Source of the DNA: Sipunculus nudus
Lineage: Eukaryota; Annelida; Sipuncula; Golfingiida; Sipunculidae
Direction: 5' to 3'
DNA: 64,000 bases
NCBI GenBank assembly: GCA_026874595.1
Contig: CM049315.1
Span: forward strand, 71,591,416-71,655,415
This document shows positions 44,215 to 57,092 of the stretch, one piece after another. Every line of letters starts with the position of its first letter. The first letter of the stretch is position 1. Position numbers and translations under genes: made by a program. The notes under the pieces were generated by a model that saw only the letters and a program-made list of their open reading frames with translations, was not told where the DNA came from and made no database searches.

Positions 44215-47200
44215 AGCCTGTTCAACTTCTGGTGACACCTGTAACAGAGGCTGATGAGCCTCATTTCACAGAGTTACTCGACCTTGATCCCCTTGAAAGC
44301 CTTTTAGATTCACTCAGCCCAGATAACTTGGCCAACTATAGATACAGCTGGAAGAGAGAGTAACTAGGAAACAAGTTCCTACCCCTTTGTACACTGTCAC
44401 CTAGCGCCCTCATTTGCCAACCTTTTCCTGAGATCCTTGAAGGGACATTTCATATAGTCACTGGAGGTGCAGTGTTTACTTGACAATTCAAATTATCATA
44501 AAACTGAGGTGGACGAAGTGGTAGGGCTGTCACTCCCGGGTACAGCAGCCGAAATTTTGCTATGTTCTGATCCAAGGCAGGTGTTTCTAAGCTGCTCCAC
44601 AAGTTCGATGTAATGATTGGTGAAGTTGTAGACTTCCATCTTCTGCGTGAGCAGTATTATGGGGCTCAGCAGGGTCCATGGGAAAAGTCCAGTAGGGCTG
44701 TAGACTTCAGAAGCTACTCGATTCGCTTAAGGGCAGATGTTTAATCACTCCTACTAAGGCAGAACACAGTTTGCAGTCCAGATTTTTGTATGTCCTGTAT
44801 CCTAGCTACACCAAAGTTGAAGAAGCGTAGAAGGTACTTCTAAGAACAGGATGGCCTTCCAGTGAAGTGTTTAGTTGTGCAAAGGAGTTGGAGGTGGAGT
44901 GCACTGGGAACCTTCCTGTCCCTGCGGCTGTTACTGTTTCTCCTCCTAGTCAGTCCGGACAGGGTAACAATCCCCCACAGCAACAAACAAATACCAAATT
45001 AACACAAGCTGTAAACGCCGTACTAAAAACAATGAAAGGCCTAGAAGCACGATTAAGCAAGTTAAAAGGAAAAGCTACTTTATCTGGTATATCGCCCAAT
45101 ATTACCATTCATTCTAGTAAACAAGATTGGGGTAGCACTGATGAGGGTCCAAGCCGCTTATTTTGTAGCCGGTATAAGGGAACCAGCCACCTTCTGCGTG
45201 ACTGCGTGGCTAGTAGGGATGTGAACAGTCGGCTGTTAAACTTAAGTCCACCTGCAGCAATCAGTTGCAGCTTGCAGGTAAAAAAACGTGTCCCTGCCGA
45301 GGTTCATTAGAGCTTGAAGGTAATGTTGACCGGGTAGGACTAATAGCCAATGCTACTCTTCTTCAGGCTTAACAGATTCCGGCTCGGAAGTCACCATTAC
45401 CATTTGATCCAATAGTAGCTTGTATCAGTGAAATAACTGAGGGTAAATGAATATAAATAGATAATGTCAATCCAACTGTATCAGGATGTCTTGCATGGTA
45501 CGCGATACTGTCGGAGACGACACAGACTGAGGGAAGCTACGCTTCTGCTGTAACATGTCAACTCATCTGGAATAAAGTGTCTACTAACCTAGTAGACTTG
45601 TGTCTCTCACCACCTATGTTACACATTGTAACAGTATGACTTCTAGGCCCAGCACATGACTGTCTTAACAGATGAAATGCCCATTAAAGAGCAATATCAG
45701 CGAATCCCTCCTCATCTATATGAAGAAGTCGGGTGTCACATTTACGAAATGTTGGAGGCAGGGATCATTTGAGAAAGTTCGAGTCCATTCGTGTCAGCAA
45801 TAGTTCTCCACCGCAAACCAAATGGCAAATTAAGATTTCCATGGTTAATCGGAAACTAAAGCCCGTACTGTCTGTGATGCGCATTCACTGCCCGAATTGA
45901 TGGCACGTTAAATACCCTTGTAGGTAGTAAATTTTTCTCTCAACCTTAAAGCGTCTGGCAAGTGGAGGAGGAAGACAAGCACAAGACCGCGTTTACAGCC
46001 GGCCCATTAGGGTTTTGTTTTGAATTTAATACCATGCCCTTGGGTCTCGTGAATGTGCCCGCAGTTTTCCAGCGCAATGCCAAAAAATTATGGGCCATCT
46101 CAATATCTTCTCTTTTCGGATGACATCAAAGTTTATAGCTCAACTTTTGAGGAGCATATTGAACAGCTGAAAGCTGTGTTTCAGCACCTCAAAAAAACCG
46201 GATTAAAACTAAAACCCAAGCAAATTTGATCTCTTTCAGACCAAGGTCCGGCTTCTAGGCCATGTGGTTTCATCTGATGGCATTCACACGGACCTTACCA
46301 AGAAAGATGCAGAAGCAATGGCCCCCCAAAAAATACATTTAATGAGGTTAGACAGTTCCCAGGTTTTGCTAGTTTTTACCGTAAATTTATTCCTCATTTT
46401 GCACAAGTAACACATCCTCCAGAAGGGCCTAACACCTAAAAATATAGATAAACTTGGTAAGAACACACATACAAAAAAACACATCTATTCCATGTGGTAC
46501 TAAATAAAAAACAGGAGGCATTTGATAAAATTAAAGATTTATTGTGCCATTTGTGTAACACACGGATGCCTGCACATCAGGACATGGTGCAATACTATAT
46601 TAGGAACAAGAGGGCTAACTTCACCCAATTGCCTACACCAGCCGTAGCCTTAGGCCCTCTGAATTTAATTATCCAGGCCACAAGCTAGAATTTATTGTTT
46701 AAAAGTGGGCCATCACTGAAAAATTTAATGATTATCTTTATGGTGGTACATTTACTGTTGAAACAGATAAAAACCCATTATGCTATGTATTTTTATCAGC
46801 CAGGCGTGATGCCACAGCGGTGGATTGCCGAACCTGGATAATTTCAACTTTGAAATTAAATATCGCTCAGGTCAAATTAACATTGATGCTAACGCGTTGT
46901 TCAGATACCCAAGTCAAGATACTGTCCATCTCTCTGCAGTACCGGTTAATGCAAGTTGCAACTACTATTTACCATTTTTCATTGGCTTACAATGTACGCC
47001 ATCACCAACTTATCAGTTTACCTCTTCAGATGATCTTCGAAAAGCCCAAATTAATATATGAGAAAAGCAACTCTTAGAAGTTCCCATTCTAAGTCAGATA
47101 ATTAAAAGCCTTGAAGTAGAACAATGTGTGTCAAGAACTCTAACATAAACCAAGCAGAACTATGTGATAACTGAGAGAGAGGCTTGCGCAATAATGTTAG

Positions 47201-48503
47201 GCATCAAGAAATTTCATAAGTAAAAGGATAAGGACGTTTATTATTGTCACCGACCATAAACCTTTGTTGTGACTTTTAAGTGAACTTATAGCCTTACCAA
47301 CTACCTTGTCAACAAGGATGACAAAATGGGCATTGTGCATTAAAGCATATATTTGGACAGCTTGGTACACAGACTAGGCACTGCTGCTAAATGAAGACAC
47401 ATCGAGTCAAATTGCAATCTCAGATACTTCACAGGATTAAAAGGGAGAACACAGGGTATTGCTTCCAGAAGAACTTGAAGAACTCGCCAGACACGTCTGC
47501 TGACATAAAGGCATGGACCTCTCATTATCTTATAGTCGCACGTGCGATAATACCTTCGCAGAGGCTGGCCAGCTGTCTTACAGAAAGAACAATACCAAGC
47601 GAATTATAGGAGAATAAATGAACTAAGTGTTATTAACGATTGTCATTTGGGGGTCTAGATTCGTGATGCCAAAACCGGGATGTACTAAAATTCCGGAAGA
47701 AATTCACATAGGTCACTCAGGCATAAACAGAATTATCTGTCTTGCTAGATGATACGCTTGGTGGCTGTCAGTGGATTCTGATACTGAATCAAAAGAGCAA
47801 GATGTGAAATATGTCACAAACTAGATGTGTCGGAACGACATGAATGCCCCTGCCTGGGGCAAATTAGTAATATTTGTTAAATTCTGAAAATTTTTTGAAA
47901 TTCGGGAGGTGTCATATGGTCAAAAGTAGGTCAACAAGGGCAAAATGCAAACTTGATCTGTTACAGGTCATTATCAAGCAACACACCAAAAATCAGGCCA
48001 GTATCTGCATGCACTGTGAAAAAAGTCCATACATATGCATTTTCCATAAAAATTTCTTTCATGAAATTTTCTATGTTTAGGAGCCGTAAAACAATCAAAA
48101 GTAGGTCAATCGGGATGAAACGCGAACCCCATCTGTAACTGTCATTATCTGCCCACACAAAAAATCAGGGTGGTATCTGCATGCACTGAGGAAAAAAAGT
48201 CAGTACATATGCATTTGTTATGAAAATTTCTATTTTTCATGAAACTTTCTATGTTCAGGAGCAGTCAAATGGTCAAAAGTAGGTCAACTGAGACAAAACA
48301 AGAACTTGATCTGTAACTGGTCATTATCTGCCTACACACCAAAAATCAGGCCCGTATCTGCAGGCACTGTGAAAAAAAGTCCGTACATGTGCACTTTTTT
48401 ATGAAATTTTCTATGTTAGAGCACTGTAAAACGGTCAAAAGTTGGTTTACTGGGACAAAACATAAACTCCATCTGTAACTGGTCAATATCTGCCCACACA
48501 CCA
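44215..48503 (+). repeat. Macrosatellite unit 4 (4289 bp)
   Basis: Shortest unit. One T fewer in the AAGATTTTCC run near 45833. It shares the 41431-type and 42546-type variants with units 3 and 5, but the D form of the gag site with units 1, 6 and 7. Confidence 0.97.
44867..45310 (+). pseudogene. Gag-like fragment, unit 4
   Basis: 147-codon frame; C-S-R-Y knuckle, D form of the Q-(D/E)-W site. Confidence 0.75.
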
Positions 48504-51500
48504 AGCCTGTTCCACTTCTGGTGACACCTGTAACAGAGGCTGATGAGCCTCATTTCACAGAGTTACTCGACCTTGATCCCCTTGAAAGCCTTTTAGATTC
48601 ACTCAGCCCAGATAACTTGGCCAACTATAGATACAGCTGGAAGAGAGAGTAACTAGGAAACAAGTTCCTACCCCTTTGTACACTGTCACCTAGCGCCCTC
48701 ATTTGCCAACCTTTTCCTGAGATCCTTGAAGGGACATTTCATATAGTCACTGGAGGTGCAGTGTTTACTTGACAATTCAAATTATCATAAAACTGAGGTG
48801 GACGAAGTGGTCAGGCTGTCACTCCCGGGTACAGCAGCCGAAATTTTGCTATGTTCTGATCCAAGGCAGGTGTTTCTAAGCTGCTCCACAAGTTCGATGT
48901 AATGATTGGTGAAGTTGTAGACTTCCATCTTCTGCGTGAGCAGTATTATGGGGCTCAGCAGGGTCCATGGGAAAAGTCCAGTAGGGTTGTAGACTTCAGA
49001 AGCTACTCGATTCGCTTAAGGGCAGATGTTTAATCACTCCTACTAAGGCAGAACACAGTTTGCAGTCCAGATTTTTGTATGTCCTGTATCCTAGCTACAC
49101 CAAAGTTGAAGAAGCGTAGAAGGTACTTCTAAGAACAGGATGGCCTTCCAGTGAAGTGTTTAGTTGTGCAAAGGAGTTGGAGGTGGAGTGCACTGGGAAC
49201 CTTCCTGTCCCTGCGGCTGTTACTGTTTCTCCTCCTAGTCAGTCCGGACAGGGTAACAATCCCCCACAGCAACAAACAAATACCAAATTAACACAAGCTG
49301 TAAACGCCGTACTAAAAACAATGAAAGGCCTAGAAGCACGATTAAGCAAGTTAAAAGGAAAAGCTACTTTATCTGGTATATCGCCCAATATTACCATTCA
49401 TTCTAGTAAACAAGAGTGGGGTAGCACTGATGAGGGTCCAAGCCGCTTATTTTGTAGCCGGTATAAGGGAACCAGCCACCTTCTGCGTGACTGCGTGGCT
49501 AGTAGGGATGTGAACAGTCGGCTGTTAAACTTAAGTCCACCTGCAGCAATCAGTTGCAGCTTGCAGGTAAAAAAACGTGTCCCTGCTGAGGTTCATTAGA
49601 GCTTGAAGGTAATGTTGACCGGGTAGGACTAATAGCCAATGGTACTCTTCTACAGGCTTAACAGATTCCGGCTCGGAAGTCACCATTACCATTTGATCCA
49701 ATAGTAGCTTGTATCAGTGAAATAACTGAGGGTAAATGAATATACATAGATAATGTCAATCCAACTGTATCAGGATGTCTTGCATGGTACGCGATACTGT
49801 CGGAGACGACACAGACTGAGGGAAGCTACGCTTCTGCTGTAACATGTCAACTCATCTGGAATAAAGTGTCTACTAACCTAGTAGACTTGTGTCTCTCACC
49901 ACCTATGTTACACATTGTAACAGTATGACTTCTAGGCCCAGCACATGACTGTCTTAACAGATGAAATGCCCATTAAAGAGCAATATCAGCGAATCCCTCC
50001 TCATCTATATGAAGAAGTCGGGTGTCACATTTACGAAATGTTGGAGGCAGGGATCATTTGAGAAAGTTCGAGTCCATTCGTGTCAGCAATAGTTCTCCAC
50101 CGCAAACCAAATGGCAAATTAAGATTTTCCATGGTTAATCGGAAACTAAAGCCCGTACTGTCTGTGATGCGCATTCACTGCCCGAATTGATGGCACGTTA
50201 AATACCCTTGTAGGTAGTAAATTTTTCTCTCAACCTTAAAGCGTCTGGCAAGTGGAGGAGGAAGACAAGCACAAGACCGCGTTTACAGCCGGCCCATTAG
50301 GGTTTTGTTTTGAATTTAATACCATGCCCTTGGGTCTCGTGAATGTGCCCGCAGTTTTCCAGCGCAATGCCAAAAAATTATGGGCCATCTCAATATCTTC
50401 TCTTTTCGGATGACATCAAAGTTTATAGCTTAACTTTTGAGGAGCATATTGAACAGCTGAAAGCTGTGTTTCAGCACCTCAAAAAAACCGGATTAAAACT
50501 AAAACCCAAGCAAATTTGATCTCTTTCAGACCAAGGTCCGGCTTCTAGGCCATGTGGTTTCATCTGATGGCATTCACACGGACCTTACCAAGAAAGATGC
50601 AGAAGCAATGGCCCCCCAAAAAATACATTTAATGAGGTTAGACAGTTCCCAGGTTTTGCTAGTTTTTACCGTAAATTTATTCCTCATTTTGCACAAGTAA
50701 CACATCCTCCAGAAGGGCCTAACACCTAAAAATATAGATAAACTTGGTAAGAACACACATACAAAAAAACACATCTATTCCATGTGGTACTAAATAAAAA
50801 ACAGGAGGCATTTGATAAAATTAAAGATTTATTGTGCCATTTGTGTAACACACGGATGCCTGCACATCAGGACTTGGTGCAATACTATATTAGGAACAAG
50901 AGGGCTAACTTCACCCAATTGCCTACACCAGCCGTAGCCTTAGGCCCTCTGAATTTAATTATCCAGGCCACAAGCTAGAATTTATTGTTTAAAAGTGGGC
51001 CATCACTGAAAAATTTAATGATTATCTTTATGGTGGTACATTTACTGTTGAAACAGATAAAAACCCATTATGCTATGTATTTTTATCAGCCAGGCGTGAT
51101 GCCACAGCGGTGGATTGCCGAACCTGGATAATTTCAACTTTGAAATTAAATATCGCTCAGGTCAAATTAACATTGATGCTAACGCGTTGTTCAGATACCC
51201 AAGTCAAGATACTGTCCATCTCTCTGCAGTACCGGTTAATGCAAGTTGCAACTACTATTTACCATTTTTCATTGGCTTACAATGTACGCCATCACCAACT
51301 TATCAGTTTACCTCTTCAGATGATCTTCGAAAAGCCCAAATTAATATATGAGAAAAGCAACTCTTAGAAGTTCCCATTCTAAGTCAGATAATTAAAAGCC
51401 TTGAAGTAGAACAATGTGTGTCAAGAACTCTAACATAAACCAAGCAGAACTATGTGATAACTGAGAGAGAGGCTTGCGCAATAATGTTAGGCATCAAGAA

Positions 51501-52795
51501 ATTTCATAAGTAAAAGGATAAGGACGTTTATTATTGTCACCGACCATAAACCTTTGTTGTGACTTTTAAGTGAACTTATAGCCTTACCAACTACCTTGTC
51601 AACAAGGATGACAAAATGGGCATTGTGCATTAAAGCATATATTTGGACAGCTTGGTACACAGACTAGGCACTGCTGCTAAATGAAGACACATCGAGTCAA
51701 ATTGCAATCTCAGATACTTCACAGGATTAAAAGGGAGAACACAGGGTATTGCTTCCAGAAGAACTTGAAGAACTCGCCAGACACGTCTGCTGACATAAAG
51801 GCATGGACCTCTCATTATCTTATAGTCGCACGTGCGATAATACCTTCGCAGAGGCTGGCCAGCTGTCTTACAGAAAGAACAATACCAAGCGAATTATAGG
51901 AGAATAAATGAACTAAGTGTTATTAACGATTGTCATTTGGGGGTCTAGATTCGTGATGCCAAAACCGGGATGTACTAAAATTCCGGAAGAAATTCACATA
52001 GGTCACTCAGGCATAAACAGAATTATCTGTCTTGCTAGATGATACGCTTGGTGGCTGTCAGTGGATTCTGATACTGAATCAAAAGAGCAAGATGTGAAAT
52101 ATGTCACAAACTAGATGTGTCGGAACGACATGAATGCCCCTGCCTGGGGCAAATTAGTAATATTTGTTAAATTCTGAAAATTTTTTGAAATTCGGGAGGT
52201 GTCATATGGTCAAAAGTAGGTCAACAAGGGCAAAATGCAAACTTGATCTGTTACAGGTCATTATTAAGCAACACACCAAAAATCAGGCCAGTATCTGCAT
52301 GCACTGTGAAAAAAGTCCATACATATGCATTTTCCATAAAAATTTCTTTCATGAAATTTTCTATGTTTAGGAGCCGTAAAACAATCAAAAGTAGGTCAAT
52401 CGGGATGAAACGCGAACCCCATCTGTAACTGTCATTATCTGCCCACACATAAAAAATCAGGGTGGTATCTGCATGCACTGAGGAAAAAAAGTCAGTACAT
52501 ATGCATTTGTTATGAAAATTTCTATTTTTCATGAAACTTTCTATGTTCAGGAGCAGTCAAATGGTCAAAAGTAGGTCAACTGAGACAAAACAAGAACTTG
52601 ATCTGTAACTGGTCATTATCTGCCTACACACCAAAAATCAGGCCCGTATCTGCAGGCACTGTGAAAAAAAGTCCGTACATGTGCACTTTTTTATGAAATT
52701 TTCTATGTTAGAGCACTGTAAAACGGTCAAAAGTTGGTTTACTGGGACAAAACATAAACTCCATCTGTAACTGGTCAATATCTGCCCACACACCA
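48504..52795 (+). repeat. Macrosatellite unit 5 (4292 bp)
   Basis: Closely matches unit 3, with the E form of the gag site. Private change near its start: TTCCACTT for TTCAACTT (48510). Confidence 0.97.
49156..49599 (+). pseudogene. Gag-like fragment, unit 5
   Basis: 147-codon frame; C-S-R-Y knuckle, E form of the Q-(D/E)-W site. Confidence 0.75.
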
Positions 52796-55700
52796 AGCCT
52801 GTTCAACTTCTGGTGACACCTGTAACAGAGGCTGATGAGCCTCATTTCACAGAGTTACTCGACCTTGATCCCCTTGAAAGCCTTTTAGATTCACTCAGCC
52901 CAGATAACTTGGCCAACTATAGATACAGCTGGAAGAGAGAGTAACTAGGAAACAAGTTCCTACCCCTTTGTACACTGTCACCTAGCGCCCTCATTTGCCA
53001 ACCTTTTCCTGAGATCTTTGAAGGGACATTTCATGTAGTCACTGGAGGTGCAGTGTTTACTTGACAATTCAAATTATCATAAAACTGAGGTGGACGAAGT
53101 GGTCAGGCTGTCACTCCCGGGTACAGCAGCCGAAATTTTGCTATGTTCTGATCCAAGGCAGGTGTTTCTAAGCTGCTCCACAAGTTCGATGTAATGATTG
53201 GTGAAGTTGTAGACTTCCATCTTCTGCGTGAGCAGTATTATGGGGCTCAGCAGGGTCCATGGGAAAAGTCCAGTAGGGTTGTAGACTTCAGAAGCTACTC
53301 GATTCGCTTAAGGGCAGATGTTTAATCACTCCTACTAAGGCAGAACACAGTTTGCAGTCCAGATTTTTGTATGTCCTGTATCCTAGCTACACCAAAGTTG
53401 AAGAAGCGTAGAAGGTACTTCTAAGAACAGGATGGCCTTCCAGTGAAGTGTTTAGTTGTGCAAAGGAGTTGGAGGTGGAGTGCACTGGGAACCTTCCTGT
53501 CCCTGCGGCTGTTACTGTTTCTCCTCCTAGTCAGTCCGGACAGGGTAACAATCCCCCACAGCAACAAACAAATACCAAATTAACACAAGCTGTAAACGCC
53601 GTACTAAAACAATGAAAGGCCTAGAAGCACGATTAAGCAAGTTAAAAGGAAAAGCTACTTTATCTGGTATATCGCCCAATATTACCATTCATTCTAGTAA
53701 ACAAGATTGGGGTAGCACTGATGAGGGTCCAAGCCGCTTATTTTGTAGCCGGTATAAGGGAACCAGCCACCTTCTGCGTGACTGCGTGGCTAGTAGGGAT
53801 GTGAACAGTCGGCTGTTAAACTTAAGTCCACCTGCAGCAATCAGTTGCAGCTTGCAGGTAAAAAAACGTGTCCCTGCTGAGGTTCATTAGAGCTTGAAGG
53901 TAATGTTGACCGGGTAGGACTAATAGCCAATGGTACTCTTCTACAGGCTTAACAGATTCCGGCTCGGAAGTCACCATTACCATTTGATCCAATAGTAGCT
54001 TGTATCAGTGAAATAACTGAGGGTAAATGAATATACATAGATAATGTCAATCCAACTGTATCAGGATGTCTTGCATGGTACGCGATACTGTCGGAGACGA
54101 CACAGACTGAGGGAAGCTACGCTTCTGCTGTAACATGTCAACTCATCTGGAATAAAGTGTCTACTAACCTAGTAGACTTGTGTCTCTCACCACCTATGTT
54201 ACACATTGTAACAGTATGACTTCTAGGCCCAGCACATGACTGTCTTAACAGATGAAATGCCCATTAAAGAGCAATATCAGCGAATCCCTCCTCATCTATA
54301 TGAGGAAGTCGGGTGTCACATTTACGAAATGTTGGAGGCAGGGATCATTTGAGAAAGTTCGAGTCCATTCGTGTCAGCAATAGTTCTCCACCGCAAACCA
54401 AATGGCAAATTAAGATTTTCCATGGTTAATCGGAAACTAAAGCCCGTACTGTCTGTGATGCGCATTCACTGCCCGAATTGATGGCAAGTTAAATACCCTT
54501 GTAGGTAGTAAATTTTTCTCTCAACCTTAAAGCGTCTGGCAAGTGGAGGGGGAGGAGGAAGACAAGCACAAGACCGCGTTTACAGCCGGCCCATTAGGGT
54601 TTTGTTTTGAATTTAATACCATGCCCTTGGGTCTCGTGAATGTGCCCGCAGTTTTCCAGCGCAATGCCAAAAAATTATGGGCCATCTCAATATCTTCTCT
54701 TTTCGGATGACATCAAAGTTTATAGGTCAACTTTTGAGGAGCATATTGAACAGCTGAAAGCTGTGTTTCAGCACCTCAAAATAACCGAATTAAATCTAAA
54801 ACCCAAGCAAATTTGATCTCTTTCAGACCAAGGTCCGGCTTCTAGGCCATGTGGTTTCATCTGATGGCATTCACACGGACCTTACCAAGAAAGATGCAGA
54901 AGCAATGGCCCCCCAAAAAATACATTTAATGAGGTTAGACAGTTCCCAGGTTTTGCTAGTTTTTACCATAAATTTATTCCTCATTTTGCACAAGTAACAC
55001 ATCCTCCAGAAGGGCCTAACACCCAAAAATATAGATAAACTTGGTAAGAACACACATACAAAAAAACACATCTATTCCATGTGGTACTAAATAAAAAACA
55101 GGAGGCATTTGATAAAATTAAAGATTTATTGTGCCATTTGTGTAACACACGGATGCCTGCACATCAGGACTTGGTGCAATACTATATTAGGAACAAGAGG
55201 GCTAACTTCACCCAATTGCCTACACCAGCCGTAGCCTTAGGCCCTCTGAATTTAATTATCCAGGCCACAAGCTAGAATTTATTGTTTAAAAGTGGGCCAT
55301 CACTGAAAAATTTAATGATTATCTTTATGGTGGTACATTTACTGTTGAAACAGATAAAAACCCATTATGCTATGTATTTTTATCAGCCAGGCGTGATGCC
55401 ACAGCGGTGGATTGCCGAACCTGGATAATTTCAACTTTGAAATTAAATATCGCTCAGGTCAAATTAACATTGATGCTAACGCGTTGTTCAGATACCCAAG
55501 TCAAGATACTGTCCATCTCTCTGCAGTACCGGTTAATGCAAGTTGCAGCTACTATTTACCATTTTTCATTGGCTTACAATGTACGCCATCACCAACTTAT
55601 CAGTTTACCTCTTCAGATGATCTTCGAAAAGCCCAAATTAATATATGAGAAAAGCAACTCTTAGAAGTTCCCATTCTAAGTCAGATAATTAAAAGCCTTG

Positions 55701-57092
55701 AAGTAGAACAAAGTGTGTCAAGAACTCTAACATAAACCAAGCAGAACTATGTGATAACCTAGAGAGAGGCTTGCGCAATAATGTTAGGCATCAAGAAATT
55801 TCATAAGTAAAAGGATAAGGACGTTTATTATTGTCACCGACCATAAACCTTTGTTGTGACTTTTAAGTGAACTTATAGCCTTACCAACTACCTTGTCAAC
55901 AAGGATGACAAAATGGGCATTGTGCATTAAAGCATATATTTGGACAGCTTGGTACACAGACTAGGCACTGCTGCTAAATGAAGACACATCGAGTCAAATT
56001 GCAATCTCAGATACTTCAGAGGATTAAAAGGGAGAACACAGGGTATTGCTTCCAGAAGAACTTGAAGAACTCGCCAGACACGTCTGCTGACATAAAGGCA
56101 TGGACCTCTCATTATCTTATAGTCGCACGTGCGATAATACCTTCGCAGAGGCTGGCCAGCTGTCTTACAGAAAGAACAATACCAAGCGAATTATAGGAGA
56201 ATAAATGAACTAAGTGTTATTAACGATTGTCATTTGGGGGTCTAGATTCGTGATGCCAAAACCGGGATGTACTAAAATTCCGGAAGAAATTCACATAGGT
56301 CACTCAGGCATAAACAGAATTATCTGTCTTGCTAGATGATACGCTTGGTGGCTGTCAGTGGATTCTGATACTGAATCAAAAGAGCAAGATGTGAAATATG
56401 TCATAAACTAGATGTGTCGGAACGACATGAATGCCCCTGCCTGGGGCAAATTAGTAATATTTGTTAAATTCTGAAAATTTTTTGAAATTCGGGAGGTGTC
56501 ATATGGTCAAAAGTAGGTCAACACGGGCAAAATGCAAACTTGATCTGTTACAGGTCATTATCAAGCAACACACCAAAAATCAGGCCAGTATCTGCATGCA
56601 CTGTGATAAAAGTCCATACATATGCATTTTCCATAAAAATTTCTTTCATGAAATTTTCTATGTTTAGGAGCCGTAAAACAATCAAAAGTAGGTCAATCGG
56701 GATGAAACGCGAACTCCATCTGTAACTGTCATTATCTGCCCACACATAAAAAATCAGGGTGGTATCTGCATGCACTGAGGAAAAAAAGTCAGTACATATG
56801 CATTTGTTATGAAAATTTCTATTTTTCATGAAACTTTCTATGTTCAGGAGCAGTCAAATGGTCAAAAGTAGGTCAACTGAGACAAAACAAGAACTTGATC
56901 TGTAACTGGTCATTATCTGCTTACACACCAAAAATCAGGCCCGTATCTGCAGGCACTGTGAAAAAAAGTCCGTACATGTGCACTTTTTTATGAAATTTTC
57001 TATGTTAGAGCACGGTAAAACGGTCAAAAGTTGGTTTACTGGGACAAAACATAAACTCCATCTGTAACTGGTCAATATCTGCCCACACACCA
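52796..57092 (+). repeat. Macrosatellite unit 6 (4297 bp)
   Basis: Carries A4 before ATG 53612, as in unit 1, which shortens the gag frame to 92 codons. Intermediate GGA run with a GGGGGA change near 54546. Several private substitutions (for example TAGGTCAAC near 54723). Confidence 0.97.
53612..53890 (+). pseudogene. Gag-like fragment, unit 6
   Basis: 92-codon remainder, shortened by the A4 run as in unit 1; D form of the Q-(D/E)-W site. Confidence 0.7.
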